In this document: positions 18,801 to 28,435 of the stretch, one piece after another
How the letters are laid out: every line of letters begins with the position of its first letter
Position numbering within the stretch: the first letter of the stretch is position 1
Assembly: GCF_018304965.1 (NCBI RefSeq)
Contig: NZ_JAGQED010000006.1
Span: 148,930 to 212,929 of the forward strand
Length of the DNA: 64,000 bases
From: Collimonas antrihumi
GTDB taxonomy: Bacteria > Pseudomonadota > Gammaproteobacteria > Burkholderiales > Burkholderiaceae_D
Direction of reading: 5' to 3'
Position numbers and translations under genes: made by a program
Notes under the pieces: generated by a model
Seen by the model: the letters and a program-made list of their open reading frames with translations, nothing else
Databases searched by the model: none
Told to the model about the DNA's origin: nothing

Positions 18801-20578
18801 TGACTGCGGAATACCTGATCTCCGCTGACCAGATCCAGATCAAGATGGCACAGGGCGCGAAGCCGGGCGAGGGTGGTCAGTTGCCAGGTCACAAGGTGTC
18901 CGAGTACATCGCCAAGCTGCGTTTCTCGGTGCCTGGCGTCGGCCTGATTTCGCCGCCGCCGCATCATGATATTTATTCGATCGAAGATTTGGCGCAGCTG
19001 ATTCACGATCTGAAAAACGTCAATCCACGCGCTTCGATCTCGGTCAAGCTGGTGTCCGAAGTCGGTGTCGGCACCGTGGCTGCCGGTGTGGCAAAAGCCA
19101 AGTCGGATCACGTGGTGATCGCAGGCCATGACGGTGGCACCGGCGCTTCGCCTTTGTCGTCGATCAAGCATGCCGGTTCCCCTTGGGAATTGGGCCTGGC
19201 GGAAACCCAGCAAACGCTGGTACTGAACGGTTTGCGTAACCGCATCCGGGTTCAGGCCGACGGTCAGATGAAGACTGGCCGCGACGTTGTGATCGGTGCT
19301 TTGCTGGGCGCGGACGAGTTCGGTTTTGCTACCGCACCGCTGGTGGTTGAAGGCTGCATCATGATGCGCAAATGCCATCTGAATACTTGCCCGGTCGGCG
19401 TTGCAACGCAAGATCCTGTGCTGCGCGCCAAGTTCTCCGGCAAACCGGAGCACGTGGTCAACTTCTTCTTCTTCATTGCCGAAGAAGTGCGCCAGATCAT
19501 GGCTTCGCTGGGTATCCGCAGTTTCAATGAACTGATCGGCCGTGCTGATTTGCTGGACAAATCGCGGGCGATCACCCACTGGAAAGCACAAGGCCTGGAT
19601 TTCAGCCGTATTTTCTATCAGCCGGCATTGCCTGAAGGCGGCGTGTATTACCACACCGAAGAGCAGGATCACGGCCTGGACAAAGCGCTCGATCACAAAT
19701 TGATCACGCAAGCCAAGGCCGCGCTGGACAAGGGCGAGCGCGTCTCGTTCATCTCGCCGATCAAGAATCTGAACCGTACCGTCGGTGCCATGCTGTCAGG
19801 CGAAGTCGCGAAGAAATACGGTCATGAGGGCCTGCCCGACGACACTATCCATATTCAGTTGCAAGGTACCGCAGGCCAGTCGGCAGGCGCGTTCCTGGCG
19901 CATGGCGTGACACTGGATCTGGTTGGCGAGGGTAATGACTACGTCGGCAAGGGATTGTCCGGCGGCCGCATTATCGTGCGTCCGAACACTGAGTTCCGTG
20001 GTCGTGCGGTCGACAACATCATCGCTGGCAATACAGTGCTGTACGGTGCGATTGCAGGCGAGGCTTTCCTCAACGGCGTCGCCGGCGAGCGCTTCGCGGT
20101 GCGTAACTCAGGTGCGATTGCGGTGGTTGAAGGCACCGGCGACCATGGTTGCGAATACATGACCGGCGGTACAGTGGTGGTGCTGGGCGACACCGGCCGT
20201 AACTTTGGCGCCGGCATGTCTGGCGGCATTGCTTATGTCTACGATCCGGACGGCACATTTGCTGCGCAATGCAACATGGCGATGGTGACGCTGGAATCGG
20301 TATTGAGCCAAGGCGAGCAAGAAGCCACGATCGATAAAGCGATCTGGCATAGCACCGTGCGCGGCGGCGAAGTACAGGCTGACGAAGCGATCTTGAAAGG
20401 TTTGATCGAGCGTCACTTCAAGTACACCGGCAGCACGCGCGCTCGCAACTTGCTGGATAACTGGGTTGCTTCGCGCAGTAAATTTGTCAAGGTGTTCCCG
20501 ACTGAATACAAGCGGGCACTGAGCGAGTTGAATGCGGCCCGCAACGCCACGCCAGCCAAGGAAAAAGTCGCCGCGTAA
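15890..20578 (+). CDS. gltB: Glutamate synthase (NADPH) large subunit
   Basis: The alpha subunit of GOGAT converts glutamine and 2-oxoglutarate to two glutamates. It has 1562 residues, the normal length. The N-terminal class II amidotransferase domain starts at Cys16 (HDACGVGF), exposed after removal of a short propeptide. The FMN-binding synthase domain has [12 protein letters not shown] and [13 protein letters not shown]. The 3Fe-4S cysteines are Cys1156, Cys1162 and Cys1167, and the C-terminal domain has GXGXG-type repeats around [15 protein letters not shown] prefer the ATG at 15890, which has GGAG 7 nt upstream and puts the catalytic Cys at the usual distance; the frame opens at 15857. 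It is followed after 95 nt by gltD. Confidence 0.97.
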   Translation: MQAQGLYDPANEHDACGVGFIAHIKGKKSHSIIEQGLLILKNLDHRGAVGADKLMGDGAGILIQVPDQFYREEMAKLGVTLPPPGEFGVGMVFLPKENASRIACEQEIERAVLAEGQVVLGWRDVPVDIEMPMSPTVRDKEPVIRQIFIGRGPDIMVTDALERKLYVIRKSSGHAIQALNLLHGKEFFVPSMSARTVVYKGLLLADQVGVYYKDLQDPRCLSALALVHQRFSTNTFPEWPLAHPYRLLAHNGEINTVKGNFNWMRAREGVMKSAVLGDDLKKLFPLIYEGQSDTACFDNALELLLMAGYPIAQAMMMMIPEAWENHTTMDDNRRAFYEYHAAMMEPWDGPAAMAFTDGRHIGGTLDRNGLRPARYIVTDDDFVVMASESGVLPIPESKIIQKWRLQPGKMFLIDLDAGRIIDDKELKDTFANAKPYKQWIESVRVKLDELKAEPFESGSTIPLLDRQQLFGYTQEDIKFLMSPMAAAAEEAIGSMGNDSPLAVMSSKNKTLYHYFKQLFAQVTNPPIDPIREAMVMSLVSFIGPKPNVLDTNNINPPMRLEVTQPILNYDDIAKLRNIGAHTGGKFKSYELNICYPVAWGKEGIEARLASLCAKAVDAVKSGHNILIVSDRKVDAEQVAIPALLATSAIHQHLVSKGLRTSTGLVVETGSARETHHFALLAGYGAEAIHPYLAMDTLTELAHGLPGALSPEKAIYNFQKAIGKGLLKVMSKMGISTYMSYCGAQIFEAIGLNKSMTQKYFKGTSSNVEGIGVFEVAEEALRLHRAAFSDDPVLANALDAGGEYAFRVRGEEHMWTPDAIAKLQHSTRANNFNSYKEYAQLINDQSKRHMTLRGLFEFKIDPSKAIPLDEVEPAKEIVKRFATGAMSLGSISTEAHATLAVAMNRIGGKSNTGEGGEDENRYRQELKGIPIKQGETLASVIGKDRIEVDIPLQAGDSLRSRIKQVASGRFGVTAEYLISADQIQIKMAQGAKPGEGGQLPGHKVSEYIAKLRFSVPGVGLISPPPHHDIYSIEDLAQLIHDLKNVNPRASISVKLVSEVGVGTVAAGVAKAKSDHVVIAGHDGGTGASPLSSIKHAGSPWELGLAETQQTLVLNGLRNRIRVQADGQMKTGRDVVIGALLGADEFGFATAPLVVEGCIMMRKCHLNTCPVGVATQDPVLRAKFSGKPEHVVNFFFFIAEEVRQIMASLGIRSFNELIGRADLLDKSRAITHWKAQGLDFSRIFYQPALPEGGVYYHTEEQDHGLDKALDHKLITQAKAALDKGERVSFISPIKNLNRTVGAMLSGEVAKKYGHEGLPDDTIHIQLQGTAGQSAGAFLAHGVTLDLVGEGNDYVGKGLSGGRIIVRPNTEFRGRAVDNIIAGNTVLYGAIAGEAFLNGVAGERFAVRNSGAIAVVEGTGDHGCEYMTGGTVVVLGDTGRNFGAGMSGGIAYVYDPDGTFAAQCNMAMVTLESVLSQGEQEATIDKAIWHSTVRGGEVQADEAILKGLIERHFKYTGSTRARNLLDNWVASRSKFVKVFPTEYKRALSELNAARNATPAKEKVAA

Positions 20579-20673
20579 TCGATGGATTACGTTCAAGCCA
20601 AGTAACGATAAGGACCACCGCCGACCTGGAATGCAAGGTCGCGGTGCATCCTGTAGCCAAATGTGAGTGAAAA

Positions 20674-22137
20674 ATGGGAAAAGTAACAGGGTTTATGGAG
20701 TTTCAACGGGTCGGCGAAACGTATGAAGCGCCGCTGGCACGTAAGAAGCATTACAAGGAATTCATCCTGAGTCTGAGCGATAGCGAAGCCAAGACTCAGG
20801 GCGCGCGTTGCATGGATTGCGGTATTCCATTCTGCAACAACGGCTGCCCGGTGAATAACATCATTCCTGACTGGAATGACCTGGTGTATCGCGGTGCTTA
20901 TCACGAGGCGCTGGAGACTCTGCACTCGACCAACAATTTCCCGGAGTTTACCGGCCGCATCTGCCCTGCGCCATGCGAAAGCGCGTGCACCCTGGGCATC
21001 AACAGCGACCCGGTCGGCATCAAGTCGATCGAGCATTTCATCGTCGACAAGGGCTGGGAAAACGGCTGGATCGTGCCGCAACCGCCATTGGTCAAAACCG
21101 GTAAAAAAATTGCGGTGGTAGGCTCCGGGCCTGCAGGTCTGGCGGCGGCGCAACAGTTGGCGCGTATCGGCCATGACGTTACCGTGTTTGAAAAGAGCGA
21201 TCGGATCGGCGGCTTGCTGCGTTACGGTATTCCTGATTTCAAGATGGAAAAATCGCACATTGATCGTCGTGTCGAGCAGATGGAAGCAGAAGGCGTGACT
21301 TTCCGCACCGGTGTTCTGGTCGGCAAGGATTTCCCGTCGAACGTGAACAACTGGGCCAAGAAAACCATTTCTCCAGACGAGCTGAAGGCGGAATTTGACG
21401 CTGTAGTGATTGCCGGCGGCGCTGAGCAGCCGCGCGATTTGCCGGTGCCAGGGCGCGAACTGAAGGGCGTGCATTTCGCCATGGATTTCCTGCCGCAGCA
21501 AAACAAGGTCAACGCCGGCGACAAGGTCAAGGATCAGATCCTGGCTGGCGGCAAGCACGTGGTGGTGATCGGCGGCGGCGATACCGGTTCCGATTGCGTC
21601 GGCACTTCCAATCGCCAGGGCGCGGTATCGATCCAGCAGTTCGAGCTGATGCCGCAACCGCCGGAACTGGAAAACAAGCCGCTGGTATGGCCGTACTGGC
21701 CAACCAAGTTGCGCACCTCGTCTTCGCATGAAGAAGGTTGCGACCGTGACTGGGCAGTGGCAACCAAGCGCCTGGAAGGCAAGAACGGCAAAGTCGAGAA
21801 GTTGATTGCAGCCCGCGTCGAGTGGAAAGACGGCAAGATGCAGGAAGTGCCGAATTCGGAATTCGAAATGAAGGCTGACCTGGTGTTCCTGGCCATGGGC
21901 TTCGTCTCGCCGGTGGCGCAGGTGCTGGAGGCGTTTGGCGTCGACAAGGATGCGCGCGGCAATGCCAAGGCCACTACCGACGGTGACGGCTGCTACCAGA
22001 CTTCGGTCGATAAAGTGTTTGCAGCTGGCGACATGCGTCGCGGCCAGTCGCTGGTGGTATGGGCGATCCGCGAAGGCCGTCAATGCGCGCGCGCAGTCGA
22101 TGAATTCCTGATGGGGGCGTCGGTTTTGCCGCGCTAG
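20674..22137 (+). CDS. gltD: Glutamate synthase (NADPH) small subunit
   Basis: The beta subunit of GOGAT: it takes electrons from NADPH through FAD to the GltB iron-sulfur and FMN centres. In 487 residues the order is: N-terminal cysteine-rich region for two 4Fe-4S clusters ([13 protein letters not shown], then CPAPCESAC), FAD-binding Rossmann motif [21 protein letters not shown]-binding motif [11 protein letters not shown], and a C-terminal FAD-contact segment [17 protein letters not shown]. It forms an operon with gltB and is closed by an intrinsic terminator at about 22203-22240. Confidence 0.96.
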   Translation: MGKVTGFMEFQRVGETYEAPLARKKHYKEFILSLSDSEAKTQGARCMDCGIPFCNNGCPVNNIIPDWNDLVYRGAYHEALETLHSTNNFPEFTGRICPAPCESACTLGINSDPVGIKSIEHFIVDKGWENGWIVPQPPLVKTGKKIAVVGSGPAGLAAAQQLARIGHDVTVFEKSDRIGGLLRYGIPDFKMEKSHIDRRVEQMEAEGVTFRTGVLVGKDFPSNVNNWAKKTISPDELKAEFDAVVIAGGAEQPRDLPVPGRELKGVHFAMDFLPQQNKVNAGDKVKDQILAGGKHVVVIGGGDTGSDCVGTSNRQGAVSIQQFELMPQPPELENKPLVWPYWPTKLRTSSSHEEGCDRDWAVATKRLEGKNGKVEKLIAARVEWKDGKMQEVPNSEFEMKADLVFLAMGFVSPVAQVLEAFGVDKDARGNAKATTDGDGCYQTSVDKVFAAGDMRRGQSLVVWAIREGRQCARAVDEFLMGASVLPR

Positions 22138-22202
22138 TAAATCAGCTGCGATAAACTGCAATATCAACCGCGTTTCACCAGCGGTTTTGCAACATCCGGA
22201 GA

Positions 22203-22240
22203 AAGAGCATGTCAGTGGCAACGCGGGCGTGCTCTTTTTT
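22203..22240 (+). terminator. Intrinsic terminator after gltD
   Basis: AAGAGCATG and the later CGTGCTCTT pair (with G-T pairs) around a GC-rich loop and are followed by a run of six T, about 65 nt after the gltD stop codon. Confidence 0.7.
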
Positions 22241-22351
22241 CTGCGCCGGCCGTTTTGCACATGCATTCAGGCAATAGCCAAATTGTTGTAATAGCGGCAC
22301 ATATCAGTTTGTCTACTATTGGCGGGCTCTGAACGATTGTCGCATTTGCAC

Positions 22352-22357
22352 TACAAT
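22352..22357 (+). promoter_or_regulatory. Predicted -10 box of the mla operon promoter
   Basis: TACAAT at 22352-22357 is a good -10 hexamer, giving a start near 22364. The -35 region is weak. This places the TTG at 22365 essentially at the 5' end of the mRNA, which favours the GTG at 22386 as the mlaF start. Confidence 0.4.
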
Positions 22358-22385
22358 ACCCCCTTTGATTTATTCGGTGAGCAGT

Positions 22386-23189
22386 GTGGCAAATATCGTC
22401 GAGATTCGTGATCTGCAATTTGGCTATGGTGAGAGGTCGATTTTATCGGGTCTCAACATGGACTTTGCACGTGGCAAGGTGATCGCCGTCATGGGCGGCT
22501 CCGGCTCCGGCAAGACCACTATATTGCGGCTGATCGGCGGCCAGTTGCGGCCGCAGGCAGGTAGTGTCAAGGTCGACGGCGAAACGGTGCATGCACTGTC
22601 AACTTCAGCTTTGTATGCGCTGAGGCGCAAGATGGGCATGCTGTTTCAGAGCGGCGCTTTGTTTACCGACCTGACCGCATTTGAAAACGTCGCCTTCCCG
22701 TTGCGCGAACATACCGATTTGTCGCCAGATTTGTTAAACACGCTGGTGCTGCTGAAATTGAACGCGGTTGGCCTGCGCAATGCGGCGCAATTGAAGCCAT
22801 CCGAGATTTCCGGCGGCATGGCAAGGCGGGTAGCGCTGGCGCGCGCGATAGCCCTGGATCCGTCGCTGATCATGTATGACGAACCGTTCGCCGGCCTGGA
22901 TCCGATTTCCATGGGTGTGACGGCCAACCTGATCCGCAAGCTCAACGATGCGCTTGGTTCGACCAGTATCCTGGTGTCGCATGACGTCCATGAATCGTTT
23001 GGCATTGCCGACTATGTGTATTTCCTGTCGCAAGGGCAAATCGTGGCGCAAGGCACACCGGCTGAGATGTTGGCATCGACTCATCCGTACGTGAAACAAT
23101 TCGTCAACGCTGAACCGGACGGTCCGGTGCCATTCCACTATCCTGGCAAATCGTTGTCCGAGGATCTGGGATTGAAGGGGCGCGTTTAA
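22386..23189 (+). CDS. mlaF: Phospholipid ABC transporter ATP-binding protein MlaF
   Basis: The ATPase of the MlaFEDB complex, which moves phospholipids between the inner membrane and the periplasmic carrier MlaC to keep the outer membrane asymmetric. The ~267-residue protein has Walker A GGSGSGKTT, a signature-type SGGMARR (after EI), Walker B LIMYDEPFAGLDP and the switch His in LVSHDVHE. Possible starts are TTG 22365, GTG 22377 and GTG 22386. I chose the last, which has GGTGAG 4 nt upstream. Its stop overlaps the start of mlaE by one base, so translation is coupled. Confidence 0.93.
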   Translation: MANIVEIRDLQFGYGERSILSGLNMDFARGKVIAVMGGSGSGKTTILRLIGGQLRPQAGSVKVDGETVHALSTSALYALRRKMGMLFQSGALFTDLTAFENVAFPLREHTDLSPDLLNTLVLLKLNAVGLRNAAQLKPSEISGGMARRVALARAIALDPSLIMYDEPFAGLDPISMGVTANLIRKLNDALGSTSILVSHDVHESFGIADYVYFLSQGQIVAQGTPAEMLASTHPYVKQFVNAEPDGPVPFHYPGKSLSEDLGLKGRV

Positions 23190-23998
23190 TGCTTGATATG
23201 CTGGATGCTGCAACTAAATTTGTAACCAATTCTCTTGCCGCAACGGGGCGTACCTTGCGCGAGTCGATTACCGGCCTGGGTGCGGCCGCGCGGATGTTTT
23301 TTGCGATCTTGCGCGCCTCTACCAGCCTCTGGCGGCGCCCCCGGCTGATTACCGACCAGATCCATTTCATCGGTAATTACTCGCTGATCATTATTGGCGT
23401 ATCGGGATTGTTTGTCGGCTTCGTGTTGGGTCTGCAGGGGTATTACACGCTCAATAAATATGGTTCCGAACAGGCGCTGGGTTTGCTGGTGGCGCTGTCG
23501 CTGGTACGTGAGCTGGGACCGGTAGTAACGGCGCTGCTGTTCGCCGGCCGCGCCGGTACTTCCCTGACTGCGGAAATCGGCTTGATGAAAGCGGGTGAGC
23601 AATTATCGGCAATGGAAATGATGGCGGTCGACCCTATGCAAAGGGTGGTGGCGCCGCGTTTCTGGGCCGGTGTGGTGGCAATGCCGATGCTGGCGGCCTT
23701 GTTCAGCGCGCTGGGCATATTCGGCGGCTACCTGGTCGGGGTCAGGCTGATCGGCGTCGATGAAGGCGCGTTCTGGTCGCAAATGCAGGGCGGGGTGGAT
23801 GTTTGGCAAGATATCGCTAATGGCGTCTTGAAAAGTATTGTATTTGGCGTCGCAGCGACTTTTGTCGCAGTATGGCAAGGATATGAAGCAATGCCGACAC
23901 CGGAAGGTGTTTCCAGGGCAACTACGCGCACCGTGGTGATTTCCTCGCTGGCGGTATTGGCGCTGGACTTCCTGCTGACAGCTTTGATGTTTAATTGA
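23189..23998 (+). CDS. mlaE: Phospholipid ABC transporter permease MlaE
   Basis: An inner-membrane permease of 269 residues with an N-terminal amphipathic segment and five to six membrane helices. It contains the MlaE family core VRELGPVVTALLFAGRAGTSLTAEIG split across the coupling region, with EIGLMKAGEQLSAMEMM contacting MlaF. It overlaps the mlaF stop codon. Its own stop codon is the first part of a 13-bp tandem array that fills the spacer before mlaD. Confidence 0.94.
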   Translation: MLDMLDAATKFVTNSLAATGRTLRESITGLGAAARMFFAILRASTSLWRRPRLITDQIHFIGNYSLIIIGVSGLFVGFVLGLQGYYTLNKYGSEQALGLLVALSLVRELGPVVTALLFAGRAGTSLTAEIGLMKAGEQLSAMEMMAVDPMQRVVAPRFWAGVVAMPMLAALFSALGIFGGYLVGVRLIGVDEGAFWSQMQGGVDVWQDIANGVLKSIVFGVAATFVAVWQGYEAMPTPEGVSRATTRTVVISSLAVLALDFLLTALMFN

Positions 23999-24059
23999 TT
24001 AGCTGCGTTGATTGACTGCGTTGATTAGCTGCGTTGATCAGTCGCGTTGATTATTTGCG
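23995..24059. repeat. Five tandem 13-bp units between mlaE and mlaD
   Basis: Units: TTGATTAGCTGCG (23995), TTGATTGACTGCG (24008), TTGATTAGCTGCG (24021), TTGATCAGTCGCG (24034) and TTGATTATTTGCG (24047). Units 1 and 3 are identical. The array starts in the mlaE stop codon and separates it from mlaD by 178 nt inside an otherwise tight operon. The rest of that spacer is GC-rich and shows no clear signal. Confidence 0.9.
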
Positions 24060-24176
24060 CTCAAAGTAGTCTGTAGCAGCGCGCGATCGCGGTGCGCTTT
24101 CGCGGAGCGCTTTACTTCTCGTTACTATTTTCTTGGGGATTATTCGCCTCAAGTGGTATTTTTAAGGTGATGAATC

Positions 24177-24650
24177 ATGCAACAAAAAACCGTAGACGTA
24201 TGGGTAGGCATATTTGTGTTGGTCGGGATACTGGCTTTGGGTTTTCTGGCGCTGAAAGCCGGTAACCTGAGCAGCTCTACGTTCAACAAGACTTATCCGG
24301 TATTGACTAAATTCGACAATATCGGCGGTTTGAAAGTGCGCGCTTCGGTCAGAAGCGCCGGAGTAGTGGTCGGGCGGGTGGCTGCGATTAATTTCGACGA
24401 CAAGAATTTCCAGGCGGTGGTGACCTTGAATCTGGACCAGCGTTACCAGTTTCCAGAAGACAGTTCGGCTAAGATCCTGACCGCAGGCTTGCTGGGCGAG
24501 CAATATATCGGTATCGAACCAGGCGGCGCCACCAAGAACCTGGCTGCCGGCGACCGTATTAAATTAACACAATCTGCAATTGTGCTGGAGAACCTGATCA
24601 GCCAGTTCTTGTACAGCAAAGCTGCAGATGTAAAGGATACAGAACAATGA
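24177..24650 (+). CDS. mlaD: Phospholipid transport protein MlaD (MCE domain)
   Basis: A 157-residue protein anchored by one N-terminal helix (about 8-27, VWVGIFVLVGILALGFLAL) with a single periplasmic MCE domain (about 38-118; LTKFDNIGGLKVRASVRSAG and LLGEQYIGIEPGG). MlaD hexamers form the lipid channel on top of MlaFE. It is slightly shorter than E. coli MlaD, lacking much of the C-terminal extension. The start lies after TAAGGTGATGAATC. Its TGA overlaps the ATG of mlaA. Confidence 0.93.
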   Translation: MQQKTVDVWVGIFVLVGILALGFLALKAGNLSSSTFNKTYPVLTKFDNIGGLKVRASVRSAGVVVGRVAAINFDDKNFQAVVTLNLDQRYQFPEDSSAKILTAGLLGEQYIGIEPGGATKNLAAGDRIKLTQSAIVLENLISQFLYSKAADVKDTEQ

Positions 24651-25381
24651 GAATCATGAACCGTCTGGGCTCGCTGGCCCTGGTTGCAACGCTGGCCGGC
24701 TGTGCCACCGCAAGCAATCCGCAAGACCCGCTGGAGGGCTTTAACCGTGCCATGTTCAGCTTTAACGATACACTTGACAAGGTTGCTCTGAAACCAGTGG
24801 CTACCGCTTACCGTTCCTGGCTGCCGAGCTTTGTCCAGACCGGGGTCAACAATTTCTTCGGTAACCTGGGTGATGTCTGGAGTTCGGTTAACGGCTTCTT
24901 GCAAGGAAATGTTGCAGACGGTACATCGGACGTGATGCGGGTTGCGGTTAACTCGACGCTCGGCCTGGGCGGTTTGCTGGATATCAGTTCGGAAGCGGGT
25001 TTGCAGAAGCACAACAAGGATTTCGGTCAGACCCTGGGCAAGTGGGGCGTCGGCTCCGGCCCTTATCTGGTGCTGCCGCTGTTCGGGCCATCGAATATTC
25101 GTGATGCTGCAGCGTTGCCGGTGGATATGTATGGCGACATATGGTCATACAAATATCCGGTGCGCTGGCGCAATACCGGTTCCGTGGTACGTTTGATCGA
25201 CAAACGCGCAAATCTGCTGGATGCCGGCGATCTGCTGGAAGAGGCGGCCCTGGACAAGTATGAGTTCATGCGCGATGCGTATACACAGCGCCGTCAAAGC
25301 CAGATCCGCGGCAACGCTGACGACAACGACACCGGGAACAAGGCAGATAAGCCAGCCAAGACCAAGTCGACCGATGAATAA
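24647..25381 (+). CDS. mlaA: Outer-membrane lipoprotein MlaA (VacJ)
   Basis: The outer-membrane component that removes misplaced phospholipids from the outer leaflet and passes them to MlaC. It has 244 residues; the lipoprotein signal peptide ends at LAGC with lipidated Cys19. The family core includes DPLEGFNRAMFSFNDTLDK near residue 27 and GPYLVLPLFGPSNIRD near residue 140. The C-terminal tail is hydrophilic and charged. In E. coli mlaA is separate from mlaFEDCB, whereas here it sits between mlaD and mlaC, as is usual in betaproteobacteria. An internal ATG at 24656 is an alternative start. Confidence 0.94.
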   Translation: MRIMNRLGSLALVATLAGCATASNPQDPLEGFNRAMFSFNDTLDKVALKPVATAYRSWLPSFVQTGVNNFFGNLGDVWSSVNGFLQGNVADGTSDVMRVAVNSTLGLGGLLDISSEAGLQKHNKDFGQTLGKWGVGSGPYLVLPLFGPSNIRDAAALPVDMYGDIWSYKYPVRWRNTGSVVRLIDKRANLLDAGDLLEEAALDKYEFMRDAYTQRRQSQIRGNADDNDTGNKADKPAKTKSTDE

Positions 25382-25518
25382 CGCTTGACGATTGAGGAGT
25401 GGATTGTGGGCGCCGGTTGGAACCGACGCTTGAAATTGCCGTCTTAGGACCGATATATAACGCGTCTGAGCGTCCTCTCATCTTCTAACAACTACTTACT
25501 AAGATTGTTAAAACATAT

Positions 25519-26148
25519 ATGAAAATTTTTAAAAAATACCTGGCGCTGTCGTTGACTGTCGGCAGCCTGTTATTCACCGCAGCGGCACAGGCGCAAGAAG
25601 CACCTGACGCGCTGGTCAAGCGTATCAGCCAAGACGTGCTGGATACTGCCAAGAACGACAAAAACATCCAGAGCGGCAATCAGCAACGCATCCTGACGCT
25701 GGTCGAGGAAAAGATCATCCCGTATGTCGACTTTGAGCGCATGACTTCGCTGGCAGCCGGCCGTTATTGGCGTGATGCAACTGATGACCAGAAGAAACAA
25801 CTGATCACCCAGTTCCGCAGCTTGCTGATCTATACCTATTCCGGTGCCCTGTCGCAGGTACGCGACCAGAAGATCGATTTCAAGCCGATGCGCGGCGATC
25901 CGGCCGATAGCGACGTCGAAGTGCGTTCCCAGGTGATCCAGCCGCGCGGCGAGCCGATCCAGCTGAATTACCGCATGGAAAAAGCTGGTACAAGCTGGAA
26001 AATTTATGATGTCAACGTGTTGGGGGCTTGGCTCGTTGAATCATACAAGGGTACGTTTGCCTCTGAAATCGGCAGAACCGGTATCGATGGCTTGATCAAG
26101 GTGCTGGCGGACAAGAACAAGCAGCGCGCTGCTCGCGGCCTCAAATAA
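25519..26148 (+). CDS. mlaC: Periplasmic phospholipid-binding protein MlaC
   Basis: A soluble lipid shuttle between MlaA and MlaD, 209 residues. The signal peptide (1-24) ends AAQA-QE. The body is the Ttg2D/MlaC domain, with PYVDFERMTSLAAGRYWRDA near residue 73 and GAWLVESYKGTFASEI near residue 172. It is 137 nt downstream of mlaA and followed at once by mlaB. No strong RBS is seen; the leader is AT-rich. Confidence 0.93.
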   Translation: MKIFKKYLALSLTVGSLLFTAAAQAQEAPDALVKRISQDVLDTAKNDKNIQSGNQQRILTLVEEKIIPYVDFERMTSLAAGRYWRDATDDQKKQLITQFRSLLIYTYSGALSQVRDQKIDFKPMRGDPADSDVEVRSQVIQPRGEPIQLNYRMEKAGTSWKIYDVNVLGAWLVESYKGTFASEIGRTGIDGLIKVLADKNKQRAARGLK

Positions 26149-26165
26149 TCTGTTGATTGAATATC

Positions 26166-26459
26166 ATGTTCAGACCTTCTCACTCGCTTACCGTCGGTAA
26201 CGCCAAAGTCACTCTGGAAGAGGGCTTGCGCGCGATCGCCGGGGGCGAGACCGAGATTGACCTGAGTGAAGTGGTGGCGGTCGATTCGGCCGCCGTTGCT
26301 ACTTTGCTGGCATGGCAATGTGCCGCCCTGAATCAAGGGCTGGCCCTGCATTTTTCCAGTTTGCCCGCCAATCTGGAAAGCCTGATCGACCTGTATGGCG
26401 TGACCGAATTGTTGTCACCTGCGACGGTGATTGTTGCCGCCAGTACACTGCATCATTGA
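26166..26459 (+). CDS. mlaB: STAS-domain protein MlaB
   Basis: A small cytoplasmic STAS-domain subunit (97 residues) that binds MlaF and is required for MlaFED assembly and activity. It shows the STAS pattern EIDLSEVVAVDSAAVATLLAW, with the conserved serine/aspartate region at the helix start. It begins 17 nt after mlaC; an in-frame TTG at 26157 is a less likely start. It completes the mlaFEDACB operon. Confidence 0.85.
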   Translation: MFRPSHSLTVGNAKVTLEEGLRAIAGGETEIDLSEVVAVDSAAVATLLAWQCAALNQGLALHFSSLPANLESLIDLYGVTELLSPATVIVAASTLHH

Positions 26460-26531
26460 GCTTTACCTCTCCCCTCCTTCTTGGTATGCCGGGTTTGTCG
26501 TTGTCGCCCGGCCCTCGCAGCAAAAATCCAA

Positions 26532-26537
26532 TATAAT
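26532..26537 (+). promoter_or_regulatory. Predicted -10 box before the ABC exporter genes
   Basis: A consensus TATAAT at 26532-26537 in the 200-nt spacer after mlaB, 123 nt before the ATPase start. No good -35 box lies at the correct spacing. It suggests that the exporter, ibaG, murA and possibly his genes have their own promoter. Confidence 0.45.
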
Positions 26538-26659
26538 CAAGGGTTACGCCACTTATCTGGATCCAGGATGGCTTCAGAGACGGAATCGGCAGCAGAATCG
26601 TCAACGAATCGTCAACATTGTTGCGGCGTCCCCAATTGAACAATATTTAGCAAGGCACC

Positions 26660-27613
26660 ATGGCGGCCATTCAAATCACCAACGTCAAGAAACGTTACCA
26701 GTCTTTGCAGGCGCTGGGCGGCGTTTCCCTGACCATCGAAGAAGGCGAGTTCTTCGGTTTGCTAGGCCCTAACGGCGCCGGTAAAACCACCCTGATTTCG
26801 ATCATTGCCGGCCTCAATCGGCCGGATTCCGGCAACGTCACGATCCACGGCCACGATGTCGTCAGCGACTATCGCGCTGCGCGCCGCAATCTTGGCGTAG
26901 TGCCGCAAGAGCTGGTGTTTGATCCGTTTTTCACGGTGCGCGAAACCTTGCGCATGCAGTCTGGCTATTACGGCCTGAAGAATAACGACAAATGGATCGA
27001 CGAGGTGATGGAAAACCTCGACCTGACCAACAAGGCCGATACCAATATGCGCGCGCTGTCGGGCGGCATGAAGCGGCGCGTACTGGTAGCGCAAGCGCTG
27101 GTGCACAAGCCGCCGGTGATCGTGCTGGATGAGCCGACCGCCGGGGTCGACGTCGAACTGCGCCAGACTTTATGGCGCTTTATTTCACGTCTGAACCGCG
27201 AAGGCCACACCGTGGTCCTGACCACGCATTATCTGGAAGAAGCGCAGGAACAGTGCAACCGCATCGCCATGCTCAAGCTGGGGCAGGTGGTGGCGCTCGA
27301 TACCACCTCCGCGCTGATCAAACGGATTGCCGGTTCGCAGTTGCTGATCCAGTTGTCCGGTGGCAGCCTGCCGCCGGCTTTGCAACACCTGGTGCTGCAT
27401 GCAGACGGCGGCAAGTTCGCTTTGCGCGTCAATGAATATGGCGATGTCGAACCGATCCTCGCCTCCCTGCGCCAGTCCGGCGCCGTGATTGAAGACATGC
27501 AGCTGCAACAGGCTGACCTGGAGGATGTATTCCTGCAGATCATGGATAGCAAGGTCAGCGCCAACGGTTTCAACGTCTACGCAGACGAATACAACGCAGG
27601 CGGTGTCAAATGA
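26660..27613 (+). CDS. ABC exporter ATP-binding protein (YadG-like)
   Basis: A 317-residue ABC ATPase of the DrrA/YadG group. It has Walker A LGPNGAGKTT near residue 34, the signature ALSGGMKRRV, Walker B VIVLDEPTAGVD and the switch region TTHYLEEA. The C-terminal ~90 residues form the DrrA-type extension. It pairs with the permease, whose start overlaps this stop codon. In E. coli the yadGH substrate is unknown. The pair is commonly found between mla and murA in Burkholderiales, so an envelope-related substrate is plausible but unproven. Confidence 0.88.
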   Translation: MAAIQITNVKKRYQSLQALGGVSLTIEEGEFFGLLGPNGAGKTTLISIIAGLNRPDSGNVTIHGHDVVSDYRAARRNLGVVPQELVFDPFFTVRETLRMQSGYYGLKNNDKWIDEVMENLDLTNKADTNMRALSGGMKRRVLVAQALVHKPPVIVLDEPTAGVDVELRQTLWRFISRLNREGHTVVLTTHYLEEAQEQCNRIAMLKLGQVVALDTTSALIKRIAGSQLLIQLSGGSLPPALQHLVLHADGGKFALRVNEYGDVEPILASLRQSGAVIEDMQLQQADLEDVFLQIMDSKVSANGFNVYADEYNAGGVK

Positions 27614-28368
27614 TGGTTGGTTTCCAAACGCTGTTTTACAAGGAAGTGCTGCGCTTCTGGAAAGTCGCGACGCAAACCGTCGGCGCGCCGATCCTGACCG
27701 CCTTGCTGTACCTGCTGATTTTCGGCCACACGCTGAAAGATCACGTCGAAGTTTATCCGGGCGTGCAGTACACGGCGTTCCTGATTCCCGGCCTGGTCAT
27801 GATGAGTGTGTTGCAAAATGCCTTCGCCAATACCTCGTCATCGTTGACACAGTCGAAAATGACCGGCAATCTGGTGTTTGTCCTGTTGCCGCCGTTGTCG
27901 CACTGGGAATGGTATGGCGGCTATGTGCTGGCCTCGGTGGTGCGTGGCGTTGCGGTCGGTTTCGGCGTATTCGTGATCACGGCCTGGTTTGGCAATCTGT
28001 CCTTTGTGGCGCCATGGTGGATTGTGATTTTTGCCTTCCTTGGCGCAGCGCTGCTTGGCACCATGGGGTTGATCGCCGGCATCTGGGCGGACAAGTTCGA
28101 TCAGCTGGCGGTGTTCCAGAATTTCCTGATCATGCCGCTGACCTTTCTCGCCGGCGTGTTTTATTCGATTAAGTCATTGCCGCCATTTTGGCAAGCCGTG
28201 TCGCATTTGAATCCGTTTTTTTATATGATCGATGGTTTCCGCTATGGCTTCTTCGGCCAGTCGGATATCAATCCGCTGATCAGCCTGGCGGTCATCTGCA
28301 TCTCGCTGGCGCTGTTGTCGACTTTGGCGGTGCAGATGCTGAAACGCGGCTACAAGCTGCGCCATTGA
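27610..28368 (+). CDS. ABC-2 type permease (YadH-like)
   Basis: A 252-residue inner-membrane permease with six membrane helices and the ABC2 family motif region LTFLAGVFYSIKSLPPFWQ. The ATGATG start overlaps the TGA of the ATPase gene, so the two are translationally coupled; either ATG (27610 or 27613) could be used. Its partner is the YadG-like ATPase. Confidence 0.87.
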   Translation: MMVGFQTLFYKEVLRFWKVATQTVGAPILTALLYLLIFGHTLKDHVEVYPGVQYTAFLIPGLVMMSVLQNAFANTSSSLTQSKMTGNLVFVLLPPLSHWEWYGGYVLASVVRGVAVGFGVFVITAWFGNLSFVAPWWIVIFAFLGAALLGTMGLIAGIWADKFDQLAVFQNFLIMPLTFLAGVFYSIKSLPPFWQAVSHLNPFFYMIDGFRYGFFGQSDINPLISLAVICISLALLSTLAVQMLKRGYKLRH

Positions 28369-28435
28369 CCAAGATTAGCCAAGCCATTACGTTTCCGTTC
28401 GTTTCCATTTGTTCAGTTAGCCGGTAAAAAATATC

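Noticed and set aside
16382..19711. Long minus-strand frames (487 and 510 residues) opposite gltB
   Set aside because: They are His/Arg/Gln-rich shadow translations of the glutamate synthase gene without start signals or domains.
20593..22266. 557-residue open frame on the minus strand opposite gltD
   Set aside because: It lies fully antisense to a gene with intact family motifs, has no RBS and no recognisable domain. Long antisense frames are expected in GC-rich genes with strong third-position bias.
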